A stretch of 64,000 bases of DNA. It comes from Leptolyngbya sp. SIOISBB. Lineage in GTDB: Bacteria > Cyanobacteriota > Cyanobacteriia > Phormidesmidales > Phormidesmidaceae. Below are positions 1 to 7,936 of the stretch, piece after piece. The stretch is taken from assembly GCA_010671905.1 (NCBI GenBank), contig JAAHII010000001.1, positions 5,022,001-5,086,000 on the forward strand, given 5' to 3'. Both the position numbers and the translations under genes were made by a program. The notes beneath the pieces are model-generated. The model saw nothing but the letters and a program-made list of their open reading frames with translations, made no database searches and was not told where the DNA came from. The first letter of the stretch is position 1. Every line of letters begins with the position of its first letter.

Positions 1-651
1 GATTTACCGCGCGGGCAAATTGTGATCATGACCGGCCCTTCGGGGTCTGGTAAAACGACCTTACTCACATTGGTTGGGGCACTGCGGACAGCTCATGAGG
101 GCAGTTTGCAGGTGCTCGATCAAGAAATTGTCGGTCTCGGTAGCCGTAAGTTGGTCGGCATTCGACGCAATATTGGGTTCATCTTTCAAGCGCATAATTT
201 ATTCGAATCCCTGACAGCCTCTCAAAATGTGGAGATGGCGGTGGAATTGAAGGGAGAGTTTCAAACGAAGCGATCGCAGGCAGTCGAGATTTTAGAAAAA
301 CTGGGGCTAGGCGATCGCGTCGACTACAAGCCCGACTCACTCTCGGGCGGGCAAAAACAACGGGTGGCGATCGCCCGTGCTCTGGTCAATCAACCCCCCC
401 TCATTCTCGCGGACGAACCGACAGCGGCACTCGATAAAAAATCTGGCCGCGATGTGGTCACCCTGATGCAAAAGCTGGCGAAAGAAGAGAACCGCACGAT
501 CCTCATGGTCACCCACGACAATCGCATCCTGGATGTCGCCGATCGCATCATTAACCTCGTTGATGGCCGCCTAGAGTCTGACGAAACCCTTGAAACCTTC
601 GTCGAAACCCACGACCCCAAAACTCTAGATCGCCGCATGTTCATTATGTAG
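1..651 (+). CDS. devA: DevA-type ABC exporter ATP-binding subunit (5' end cut by window edge)
   Basis: ATP-binding subunit of a DevBCA-type exporter. The DevBCA complex moves glycolipids or other envelope material out through a TolC-like channel. The reading frame is open from base 1 (DLPRGQIVIMTGP), so the true start lies upstream of the window and the GTG at 22 is not the start. Visible motifs in order: Walker A GPSGSGKTT, Q-loop FIFQAHNL, ABC signature LSGGQKQR, Walker B ILADEPTAALD, and switch THD. The string DEPTAALDKKSGRDVV is close to what I recall of heterocyst DevA. Many non-heterocystous cyanobacteria carry paralogues, so the family is secure but the substrate is not. The permease and fusion subunits (devB, devC) would be expected just upstream, outside the window. 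Confidence 0.88.
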   Translation, partial: DLPRGQIVIMTGPSGSGKTTLLTLVGALRTAHEGSLQVLDQEIVGLGSRKLVGIRRNIGFIFQAHNLFESLTASQNVEMAVELKGEFQTKRSQAVEILEKLGLGDRVDYKPDSLSGGQKQRVAIARALVNQPPLILADEPTAALDKKSGRDVVTLMQKLAKEENRTILMVTHDNRILDVADRIINLVDGRLESDETLETFVETHDPKTLDRRMFIM

Positions 652-730
652 CGATGTGTTTTGGTCTGCTAGGTTCTAGCCGTTTGGGCGTGATAACATG
701 CCCCTCAATCTATCAAGAGTCTAGCAAGCG

Positions 731-801
731 GCTCGGGGAGCAATAGACCGAGCTTCCCGGCGGTGGCACACTGCCCTACCTCAGCCGGTTAGGGGCTGAG
801 G
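731..801. other. Two tandem hairpins downstream of the DevA-type gene
   Basis: Two perfect inverted repeats sit close together: GCTCGG (731-736) with CCGAGC (748-753), and CCTCAGCC (779-786) with GGCTGAGG (794-801). Neither is followed by a T-run, so they are not classic intrinsic terminators. They may be 3'-UTR structure of the upstream transcript. Function is unknown. Confidence 0.35.
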
Positions 802-909
802 CTGCTGGTTGATAACCTAAAAGAACCCTCTACCAACGATAACGAACTGGGCCAAGGAGCTACCTTTACTCTCTGGCTGCCACAAGTATTAGGGGGCAGT
901 CAGAGAGTG
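793..909 (+). pseudogene. Possible relic of a histidine-kinase C-terminus
   Basis: In frame after a stop at 790-792, the sequence reads ...NDNELGQGATFTLWLPQV... around 835-891. GxGATFTxWLPQ is the usual end of HATPase_c domains in cyanobacterial sensor kinases (G2 box followed by the last beta strand). No start codon and no upstream kinase body are present, so this looks like a decayed 3' fragment left by a deletion or rearrangement. It is short and could be coincidence. Confidence 0.35.
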
Positions 910-927
910 TTATCCTGGTCAGTCGCC

Positions 928-1302
928 CTACACTGCGGCAGGCGTTGCCGTTACAGGGACCGGTTCATACAGGTATTCAAACCAGTTACCGTCGGGATCT
1001 TTACCGTAAAAAGACGCGGTGCCGTCCCGGTGCTCGTGAACTTCAGTGACAAATACGCCGTCGGTTTTGAGGCGCTCGTAGGCCGCATCCACCTCGGCGC
1101 GATCGCTAAACACAAAGCCAAAGTGAGGGCCAGCTTGTTCATATTGAGGGCTCATTAAGGCAAGGCCATCTTCACCAGCTTTGACATAGGCCCAGTCTTT
1201 ATCATGCCAGGCCACTTCCATCCCTAACCCCTGGTAAAACTCCACAGCCCTATCAATATTTTCTACACAAATGGCCACATGGCCGAGACGAGTGGGTTTC
1301 AT
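928..1302 (-). CDS. VOC-family (glyoxalase/bleomycin-resistance fold) protein
   Basis: A 124-residue single-domain vicinal-oxygen-chelate protein. The N-terminal strand LGHVAICVENIDRAVEFYQGLGM gives the first beta-alpha-beta unit. The second half ends FYGKDPDGNWFEYLYEP, the usual DPDGNxxE metal-ligand segment. The first metal position (H in GHVAI) and the Glu of WFEY are present. Family members include lactoylglutathione lyases, dioxygenases and antibiotic-binding proteins, and the sequence does not tell which. It starts at ATG 1302 and stands alone between convergent or unrelated neighbours. Confidence 0.85.
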   Translation of the reverse strand: MKPTRLGHVAICVENIDRAVEFYQGLGMEVAWHDKDWAYVKAGEDGLALMSPQYEQAGPHFGFVFSDRAEVDAAYERLKTDGVFVTEVHEHRDGTASFYGKDPDGNWFEYLYEPVPVTATPAAV

Positions 1303-1535
1303 AAGTGCGTCAACCTGTTAATCGATCGTTCAATTTCATTGTAGAAGGGGCGTCAGCTTTGACGTCCAGTTGATTTTCCGATTGTTTCTGGGCTCAGCCC
1401 CGTGATTGGAGATGCTGACCTGGAGACGTGGGTCTAGTACTGCATGACAGAAGTCATGAAACCCCTGCCAGTTTTCGCCCCTTGGCTCCCTGTTTCCCTG
1501 GCCCATCATCAAGGATGGTCAAGTGACGCTGCATC

Positions 1536-2300
1536 TTACTCGTTGGCAGTGTTCAGGTGGGGGCAATCGTTGAACCGCTTGATTTGCCATAAATCGCTGA
1601 TGTGCCGAGCCATGCCCGACTGTGACCAGCGATCGCGATCGAGCCAAAATTCAAAGAGCGCGGTGTTGGGCATCGTGATTTGCCAAGTGCGATCGCTGCC
1701 CAGTAGTACCGCAATCAAATGCTCCAAAATCCACTGATGCGCCATCACCCAAACGGCGTCCCCATTGCCATGGTGCGCCAATAGATGCTCAATCAGAGCT
1801 TGTGCTCGTTGCTTCCCTTGATGAGGGGTTTCTGCGGCGGGAATGGGAACCCAGTCAAGGCTCGTTTCCAGAGTGCGACAGAGGTTGGGATAGCGCTGCT
1901 GCGCCTCTGGCCAAGTCAAGCCAGTCAAAATTCCTGCCTGGAACTCTTGCAAGTGGTGAGAGATCAAGAACTGTGGTGCGGCCTGCGGACCTTTGGCAAA
2001 GAGCGGTATTAGCATCGCTGCGCCTCTGTCTTCGCCAACTTCCGTCTCCGGTGTTGGGGACTTTTCCGGTCGTAATTGCCATTGCCAGGGCAACAACAAT
2101 TCCTCTACTGACTCTAGGGCTCGGTTCAATGGACTGCTATAAATGTGAGTTGGGTGCCAGTTTCGTTTATGTAGCCAAGCCGCTAGCTGCTGACACTGTT
2201 GATGTCCGCTATCTGTGAGGGAGGCATGGTCTTGCCCAGCCATCCGGCGATCGCGATTACTGATCGACTCACCATGACGCATCAATAACAGTTTCAACAT
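1536..2300 (-). CDS. Histidine phosphatase (phosphoglycerate-mutase-like) family protein
   Basis: About 254 residues when started at the ATG at 2298-2300 (MLKLLLMRHGESISN). The open frame continues upstream to 2438, but the extra 46 residues do not resemble the family. The RHG catalytic motif (phosphohistidine acceptor) lies at residues 8-10, and the second catalytic His is in WVMAHQWILE near the C-terminus. An insert between the two halves is longer than in small SixA-type enzymes. The substrate cannot be inferred; the branch includes phosphoglycerate mutases, phosphatases for sugars and cofactors, and regulatory phosphatases. Transcribed alone on the minus strand, divergent from pfkA. Confidence 0.82.
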   Translation of the reverse strand: MLKLLLMRHGESISNRDRRMAGQDHASLTDSGHQQCQQLAAWLHKRNWHPTHIYSSPLNRALESVEELLLPWQWQLRPEKSPTPETEVGEDRGAAMLIPLFAKGPQAAPQFLISHHLQEFQAGILTGLTWPEAQQRYPNLCRTLETSLDWVPIPAAETPHQGKQRAQALIEHLLAHHGNGDAVWVMAHQWILEHLIAVLLGSDRTWQITMPNTALFEFWLDRDRWSQSGMARHISDLWQIKRFNDCPHLNTANE

Positions 2301-2779
2301 GGCTGATGGTGATTGGGCAGTTTCATCCGGCTTCCAGATTGTACTCAGAGCCGTGAGCCGCCTCAGTTCAATCTCGGTTTGTGCCTCAGTACACAAGTTT
2401 CCCAACTTTATAAAAGACAGTAAAAAAATCCATATCAATTAGCGGCCTGAGATCGGCCATCTATTCGTTTCAAACGTTTAAGAAGGGGCGAGGAACTGAG
2501 GCCCGGCTCTACGCACTCACTTTTCCGATCAACAGCAATCTTGGGGAGCCACTAAGGGGATGGAACCGATGACCAACTCAAGGGCTGAAGAGTCTGAACA
2601 GCCTTGCTTCCAGACACGAAAATCCGTAAAAAGTCATGAGCATACACAATATTTTAAGATGCCAAAAATCACCCATTTAATGCAGTATTTATTCACATAA
2701 ATCTGAAAAAAAGATTGCAGAACTCTCTTGTTTTCTATATCGAGACGATATTCAGATTGTTGATGGAGAACTAAGAGCA
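2301..2779. other. Divergent intergenic region upstream of pfkA
   Basis: 479 bp between the histidine phosphatase and pfkA. No ORF with family resemblance, RNA gene or strong inverted repeat was seen. The last 120 bp are A/T-rich and probably hold the pfkA promoter. A GGAG at about 2765 precedes the pfkA ATG. Confidence 0.5.
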
Positions 2780-3892
2780 ATGGCAGACATCAAACGCATC
2801 GGAATTTTGACGAGTGGTGGAGATTGTGCCGGGCTCAATGCGGCTATTCGGGCTGTGGTTCATCGTGCAGTTGATACTTACGATTGGGAAGTTTATGGCA
2901 TTTCACGGGCGACCCATGGACTCTTGCAGCGTCCCCCTGAGTTTCATCCGTTAACCCGTATCCAAGATGATTATGACCTCTTGGCCAAAGGGGGAACGGT
3001 ACTGGGTACGACGAATAAGGGTAATCCCTTTGCGTTCCCCATGCCGGATGGCACGATTGGCGATCGCTCTGAAGAAATCATCGAGGGCTACCACCAACTA
3101 GGGTTGGATGCCCTCATTGGTATTGGCGGCGACGGCAGTTTGGCAATTTTGCGACGCTTAGCTCAGCAGGGCAACATCAATTTGGTTGCCATTCCCAAAA
3201 CCATTGATAACGATTTAGGCAGCACCGAGCGAGCCATCGGCTTTGATACTGCAGTCAATATTGCCACCGAAGCCGTGGATCGCTTGCACTTCACTGCGGC
3301 GAGTCATTCTCGCGTCATGGTACTAGAGGTCATGGGTCGTGATGCCGGGCACATCGCGATGAGCGCTGGTATCGCTGGGGGCGCCGACATCATTCTGATT
3401 CCAGAAATTCAATATTCTATGGATCGCATCTGCGACCACATTACGACGCTGCACCAGCGCGGCAAAAACTACGCCATCATGATCGTGGCCGAAGCCGTGT
3501 GCAACGAAAACGGTGAAAAAATCACCCATGATCTGGCTCTGAGCCAGTGTCGTCTGGGCGGCGTGGGTCAATATCTGGCAGATAATATCTCGTCTCGTAC
3601 CGCCGCCGAAACTCGCGTTACCGTTCTGGGGCATGTGCAACGGGGCGGCATTCCTTCGCCGCTAGATCGGCTGACCGCTACCGTTTTTGGCGTGGCGGCG
3701 ACTGATCTGATTGCCGAAGGTCGGTTTGATCGGATGGTGAGTTGGCAAAATCGTCAGGTGGTTGATGTGCCCATTGAGAGTGCGATCGCCCATTATCAGG
3801 CGGTCGATCCTAACGGTACTCTCGTCAAAACCGCTCGCGCGATGGGGATTTGCCTGGGCGAAAAAATCCGCGTGCCGATCGGCGTGTCATAA
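2780..3892 (+). CDS. pfkA: 6-phosphofructokinase
   Basis: Phosphorylates fructose 6-phosphate to fructose 1,6-bisphosphate in glycolysis. 370 residues, longer than the about 320 of E. coli PfkA. The nucleotide loop reads LTSGGDCAGLNAAIR near residues 10-24, GIGGDGS near 114-120, and the catalytic segment PKTIDND at about 139-145. The later substrate-binding blocks MGRDAGH and GHVQRGG are present. The Gly of GGDGS is typical of ATP-dependent enzymes, whereas the Lys of PKTIDND is the residue found in PPi-dependent and plant/trypanosome-type ATP enzymes; E. coli has Gly there. This puts it in the Gly/Lys ATP-PFK group usual in cyanobacteria. The phosphoryl donor (ATP, ADP or PPi) is not proven by sequence. 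Confidence 0.94.
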   Translation: MADIKRIGILTSGGDCAGLNAAIRAVVHRAVDTYDWEVYGISRATHGLLQRPPEFHPLTRIQDDYDLLAKGGTVLGTTNKGNPFAFPMPDGTIGDRSEEIIEGYHQLGLDALIGIGGDGSLAILRRLAQQGNINLVAIPKTIDNDLGSTERAIGFDTAVNIATEAVDRLHFTAASHSRVMVLEVMGRDAGHIAMSAGIAGGADIILIPEIQYSMDRICDHITTLHQRGKNYAIMIVAEAVCNENGEKITHDLALSQCRLGGVGQYLADNISSRTAAETRVTVLGHVQRGGIPSPLDRLTATVFGVAATDLIAEGRFDRMVSWQNRQVVDVPIESAIAHYQAVDPNGTLVKTARAMGICLGEKIRVPIGVS

Positions 3893-3965
3893 CTGAGGCA
3901 CCAGCTACCAGTGAGGCGATCGTCGGGGTAAACCTGCGCTTCACGGTAAAGTCGGTAGAGAGGTT

Positions 3966-4000
3966 ATCTGCCTTCTCGTCCATCAGGTGAGAAGGCAGAT
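3966..4000. terminator. Perfect 12-bp inverted repeat downstream of pfkA
   Basis: ATCTGCCTTCTC (3966-3977) and GAGAAGGCAGAT (3989-4000) are exact complements with an 11-base loop. There is no T-run directly after the stem; a T6 occurs at 4015-4020. It may end pfkA transcription, protect its 3' end, or act in the leader of the CDF gene that starts about 20-30 bp downstream. Confidence 0.5.
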
Positions 4001-4018
4001 AGCAACCAATGACGTTTT

Positions 4019-4957
4019 TTGCGTTCTGTCGTGGCTCCTGAGTTTTCTGCTCCAACCGCTGCAGGCAAACTGTCGCAAGATCATCGCCAAGCGGTTCGCC
4101 GGGTTTTGATCATTACTTTGGTGCTCAACCTGACGGTGGTCATACTCAAATCGATCGTCGGCTTTTGGACGGGGTCTTTGAGTTTGCTGGCGGATGCGCT
4201 ACACAGCGTGACGGATAGCGCTAACAACGTTTTGGGCTTGGTGACCAATCAATTAGCGTCGCCGCATCCTGATCGCGATCATCCCTATGGCCATCAAAAA
4301 TATGAGGCCGTCGGCGCTCTCGGCATTGCCGCGTTTTTAGGGATTGCGTGTTTTGAGATTGTGCAAAATACTGCAGAACGCCTGTGGTTCGGTGGTGACC
4401 CGGTGACGATGTCAGCGATCGCGCTCTGGTTGATGCTGGCCGTTCTAGGCATCAACATTGCTGTTGCCTTTTATGAACGTCGAGTGGGCCTGAAGCTGCG
4501 CAACAAAATCTTGATTGCGGATGCCCACCACACCATGAGTGACGTGTGGATTACCATCTCTGTTTTGGGTGGTCTCATTGGGGTGTGGCTGGGCTGGCAA
4601 TGGCTGGATTTAGTGATGGCTGTTCCTGTCGCGTTATTGGTGCTCAAAAGTGGCTGGAAAGTGCTGCGGGAAAATTTGCCGTGGCTGGTCGATGAAATGG
4701 CGATCGCCCCCGAAGCCATTCATACAACAGTTATGCAGGTGCCGGGTGTGGTTAACTGCCATAAAATTGCCTCTCGTGGTCTGCTTGGGCGTCAAGTTTT
4801 CATCGATATGCATCTCATCGTGGAACCCCACGATGTGCAAGACGCCCACGAAATTACCGAGCGTGTGGAAGCCATTTTAGAGGCCGCCTATGGACCTACC
4901 CGCGTGACGATTCATCTCGAACCGCTCGGCTATCAATCCCCCGAAATCACTTATTGA
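4019..4957 (+). CDS. Cation diffusion facilitator (CDF) family metal transporter
   Basis: Proton-coupled efflux pump for divalent metals in the inner membrane. 312 residues from TTG 4019. GTG 4031 is an alternative start, and no ATG is in frame nearby. Six hydrophobic segments are followed by a cytoplasmic C-terminal domain (DEMAIAPEAIHTTVMQVPGV onward) of the metal-sensing ferredoxin-like type. Metal-site residues lie in TM2 (ADALHSVTD) and TM5 (ADAHHTMSD), the HxxxD pattern of Zn/Fe/Mn exporters. A DHPYGHQKYE loop between TM2 and TM3 is typical of the FieF/MamB branch. Metal preference cannot be read from sequence alone. The 12-bp inverted repeat at 3966-4000 lies just upstream. Confidence 0.9.
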   Translation: MRSVVAPEFSAPTAAGKLSQDHRQAVRRVLIITLVLNLTVVILKSIVGFWTGSLSLLADALHSVTDSANNVLGLVTNQLASPHPDRDHPYGHQKYEAVGALGIAAFLGIACFEIVQNTAERLWFGGDPVTMSAIALWLMLAVLGINIAVAFYERRVGLKLRNKILIADAHHTMSDVWITISVLGGLIGVWLGWQWLDLVMAVPVALLVLKSGWKVLRENLPWLVDEMAIAPEAIHTTVMQVPGVVNCHKIASRGLLGRQVFIDMHLIVEPHDVQDAHEITERVEAILEAAYGPTRVTIHLEPLGYQSPEITY

Positions 4958-5081
4958 TGGATGAGTGTCTTACACAGTGCGAGGGACAGCATTTGGGGAG
5001 GTTGGGCTCTGGCCAGGGACAACTAGTGAGGACGTTAATCGGTAGGGTAAAGTTACATGCCCTTCCTCCATACGGCTTGAC

Positions 5082-5609
5082 ATGATGAATTTGCCCACTT
5101 GGATTACCGTTTCTCGTCTGCTGGGGGCGCCGTTTGTATTGATCCTGCTGCTGGACCCGACGCCGCTGCGGACTTGGTGGGCCGTCGGCATCTTTTTACT
5201 CGCAGCCAGTACCGACTGGGTCGACGGCTACTTAGCGCGGCGCCTTGATCAGGTGACTGACTTAGGCAAGTTTTTAGATCCGCTCGTCGATAAACTACTG
5301 GTATTTGCGCCGTTATTAGCGCTGATCGAGCTCGGTCAAGTGCCTGCCTGGGGCGTATTTCTGATTTTGATGCGAGAACTGACGATCGCGGGTTGGCGAG
5401 TCAACCCCACTTTTCAAACGCAGTCCGTGCCGGGGGCTAATCTATGGGGTAAGGCCAAGACGGTTTTGCAAATTGCGGCGATCGCCTGTCTCTTAGCCCC
5501 TCTGCCAGCGATCGGCCATCAGATCGGGATGGTCTTGTTTTGGGCCGCCGTTATTTTGACCTGGGTATCAGGCTGGTTGTACATGATGCCGCGATCTGCA
5601 GACGACTGA
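5082..5609 (+). CDS. pgsA: CDP-diacylglycerol--glycerol-3-phosphate 3-phosphatidyltransferase
   Basis: Makes phosphatidylglycerol phosphate, the committed precursor of phosphatidylglycerol, which thylakoid membranes require. 175 residues, close to the normal length. The CDP-alcohol phosphotransferase signature DG-x2-AR-x8-G-x3-D-x3-D is complete (DGYLARR, then GKFLDPLVD) at about residues 48-71. The N-terminus MMNLPTWITVSRLLGAPFV is the usual PgsA opening, and RELTIAGWR is also conserved. Several membrane segments follow. The start at 5082 or the adjacent ATG at 5085 are equivalent. A MITE-like element begins 69 bp after the stop. Confidence 0.93.
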   Translation: MMNLPTWITVSRLLGAPFVLILLLDPTPLRTWWAVGIFLLAASTDWVDGYLARRLDQVTDLGKFLDPLVDKLLVFAPLLALIELGQVPAWGVFLILMRELTIAGWRVNPTFQTQSVPGANLWGKAKTVLQIAAIACLLAPLPAIGHQIGMVLFWAAVILTWVSGWLYMMPRSADD

Positions 5610-5677
5610 CTAACCTGTGGCAAAAGTTGGCTGCTATCACGCTTCAACACTCAGCACTCTGCTAGCTTTTGAGAACT

Positions 5678-5810
5678 CTAGAGCGCGTCGTCAATTAATC
5701 TCAGAAACCATTTTGGAATGGGCATTACCGCGCCCGCATTCACTCCATAGGCAAGGGGCGGTCGTCCCCTTGCTGCAAGGATTTGACGGCTAAATGATGA
5801 CAGCTCCTAG
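5678..5810 (+). repeat. MITE-like element, family 1, copy A (CTAG-bounded)
   Basis: A 133-bp element between pgsA and the LysR gene. It starts and ends with CTAG (5678-5681 and 5807-5810) and has imperfect terminal inverted repeats (AGCGCGTCGTCAATTAA against the complement of the right end, AGGAGCTGTCATCATTTAG). It aligns over its whole length with the reverse complement of 36299-36430 at about 73% identity by hand count. Conserved cores are CGCGCCCGCATTCACTC and AGGATTTGAC. It has no coding capacity. A CTAG (YTAR) target duplication is what IS5-group transposases make, so a non-autonomous IS5-type derivative is likely. Confidence 0.72.
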
Positions 5811-5932
5811 TAGACTGGGCCATGGTTTAGCAATGATTGTTACCAAGTTGTGACGCAGTATCTGTTAACTGGTTATTAATAGTTCACTCTCACTCAGTTC
5901 CACCTGGGAGTATTTCACCAGACCCAAACAGC

Positions 5933-6877
5933 ATGCGCATAGAGCAGGTCGAAGCTTTTTTATCCGTTTCAGAAACTGGCAGCTTTCAACAGGCCGCAAA
6001 ACAGTGTGGTGTCACGCAATCGACCATTAGCCGTCAAATTCAAGCGTTAGAAACGGAATTGGATGCGCCGCTGTTGCATCGCGGTGCGCCGATTAAGTTG
6101 ACGGTTGCTGGTGAAGCGCTGTTGCCCAAAGCCCGGCGCATGTGTCAAGACTGGCGACAAGCCACTCGCGATATTGCCGATTTAATGGCGGGCAAACAGC
6201 CAGAGTTATGTATTGCGGCCATTCAGTCGGTGTGCTCGCATTTGCTACCGCCGGTCTTGCAACAGTTTTGCCATGACTATCCGCACGTGCAGTTGCGGGT
6301 GACGGCCCTGGGGAGCGATCGCTCTCTCAAGGTGCTACGCGATGGCTTGGTCGATGTTGCCATTGTGATGGATAACGAACGGCTGACCACGAGTCCTGAC
6401 ATGAGCGTGCAGTCTTTGTATGAAGAGCCGGTGGAAATCTTGATGGCGGCGAATCATCCCCTGGCTGCGTTCGAGCAGGTGCCCTGGTCAGCCTTGGCCC
6501 AGTATCCCCAAGTCGTCTTCAAGGATGGCTATGGCATGCAGCGTCTTGTCCAAGCTCAATTTGACCGTAGCGGTGGCGAATTGCAGGTAGCGGTCGAGCT
6601 CAATACCCTCGATGCCTTTCGCGGGGTGGTGCGCCAAGGCAATTTGACGGCGTTGTTGCCTCAATCAGCTCTCACGGAAAGCCGTCGGGATTCCACATTA
6701 GCCATTCGCCCAACGGAAGCTCCCCAACTCACCCGCAAAGTTGTATTGGTGACCACGGGCGATCGCTTACTCATTCCCATCATTCAAACTTTCTGTCAGT
6801 TGGTGTTAGAACGCGGAACGATCTTTTTACCTCAGCCGTCTCTCGCTGAACTTATGCCGGTAGACATCCCTAAGTGA
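5933..6877 (+). CDS. LysR-family transcriptional regulator
   Basis: About 314 residues from ATG 5933 (MRIEQVEAFLSVSETGSF). The frame is open further upstream to 5837, but those residues do not match the family. The N-terminal winged helix-turn-helix is clear (FQQAAKQCGVTQSTISRQIQALE at about residues 19-41). The periplasmic-binding-protein-like effector domain fills the rest. The ligand is unknown. It lacks the features of RbcR/NdhR that I can recall, so no symbol is given. The stop codon is one base from the ATG of the TrpD2-like gene, so the two are almost certainly cotranscribed. MITE copy A lies about 120 bp upstream, in the likely promoter region. Confidence 0.9.
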   Translation: MRIEQVEAFLSVSETGSFQQAAKQCGVTQSTISRQIQALETELDAPLLHRGAPIKLTVAGEALLPKARRMCQDWRQATRDIADLMAGKQPELCIAAIQSVCSHLLPPVLQQFCHDYPHVQLRVTALGSDRSLKVLRDGLVDVAIVMDNERLTTSPDMSVQSLYEEPVEILMAANHPLAAFEQVPWSALAQYPQVVFKDGYGMQRLVQAQFDRSGGELQVAVELNTLDAFRGVVRQGNLTALLPQSALTESRRDSTLAIRPTEAPQLTRKVVLVTTGDRLLIPIIQTFCQLVLERGTIFLPQPSLAELMPVDIPK

Positions 6878-6878
6878 T

Positions 6879-7936
6879 ATGAGTAAAGTCTTTTGCGAGT
6901 TGCTTAAAAAAGTCGGCAGCGGTCAGCATACCTCCGAAGTGCTGACCCGCAGTGAAGCGTCGCAAGCCGCCCAACTGATGTTGTCAGGAGAGGCTACTCC
7001 AGCGCAGATTGGGGCCTTTATGATTGCCCACCGCATCAAGCGCCCCAAACCCGTAGAACTGGCGGGCTTTTTAGATGCCTATGCGAAACTGGGGCCAACT
7101 TTACACCCGATTGCTGCCGATTATCCAGCCCTGGTATTTGGCTTGCCCTATGACGGACGCTCCCGCACAGCCCCCGCACAGCCTTTAGTCGCGCTGATGT
7201 TAGCAGCATGTGGTTGCCCTGTCGTGCTGCATGGGGGTAATCGCATGCCGACCAAATATGGTTTGCCCCTGGTGGATATCTGGCAGGCGATCGGACTGGA
7301 CTGGACTGGTCTACCCCTGGCGGCGATTCAAGGCATCTTGGAACAGACAAAGCTCGGCTACTTACACTTACCCGATCACTTTCCCAAAGCTCAAAGTCTA
7401 GTGCCCTACCGTGAACAAATTGGCAAGCGGCCCCCTCAAGCCACTTTAGAGTTAATGTGGTGTCCGTATGCTGGCGACTGCCAGGTCATCGTTGGCTATG
7501 TACACCCCTCCCTACCGAAGGTTTGGCTCAAGGCACCTTAGCCGCGATTGGGGTTCCTGACTTCACCACAGTCAAAGGATTAGAAGGGAGTCCAGATCTC
7601 CCCCGAGCTCGGGCTGCCATCGTCGGCGTCCATACCCCCAACGGGGAAGAACGTTTGGTGCTCCATGCGCGTGACTACGGTTTAGGCGATCAGAGCGAAA
7701 CTCCATTAGAGTCAGAGTCGACTTATCTAGAAACTCTGCAGAATACACTGGCGGGCAAGCCTACGCATCTCCAAACCATCGCTCTTTGGAATGGTGGCTT
7801 TTATCTTTGGCGCAGTGGCGTCGCCAATAGTTTAGTGGACGGTATCGATAAAGCTCGTAATTTGCTTGACAGCGATCGCCTCACTCAATACATCATTGTT
7901 ATTCAGCAAGCGATCGCTCTTTACCGTGAAAAATAG
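6879..7936 (+). pseudogene. TrpD2/YbiB-like anthranilate phosphoribosyltransferase-family protein, frameshifted as sequenced
   Basis: Two overlapping frames together make one protein of about 350 residues. The first (from 6879) gives the helical N-domain (SEASQAAQLMLSGEATPAQIGAFMIAHRIK) and the phosphoribosyltransferase core through CQVIVGYVHP at about 7505. The second continues PTEGLAQGTLAAIGVPDF to the stop at 7936. Dropping the two bases TC near 7509, or adding one base, restores GYVHPPTEGL, so a single indel explains it. The GTGGD and KHGN motifs of true TrpD are replaced (GLPYDGRSRT, LHGGNRMP), as in TrpD2/YbiB proteins that bind nucleic acid rather than make tryptophan. The break could be a real mutation or a sequencing error. 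The 3' end overlaps the convergent phosphoesterase by 38 bp. Confidence 0.78.

Noticed and set aside
6879-7936. trpD, the tryptophan-pathway enzyme
   Set aside because: The GTGGD and KHGN motifs needed for PRPP chemistry are replaced, so the TrpD2/YbiB-like branch fits better.
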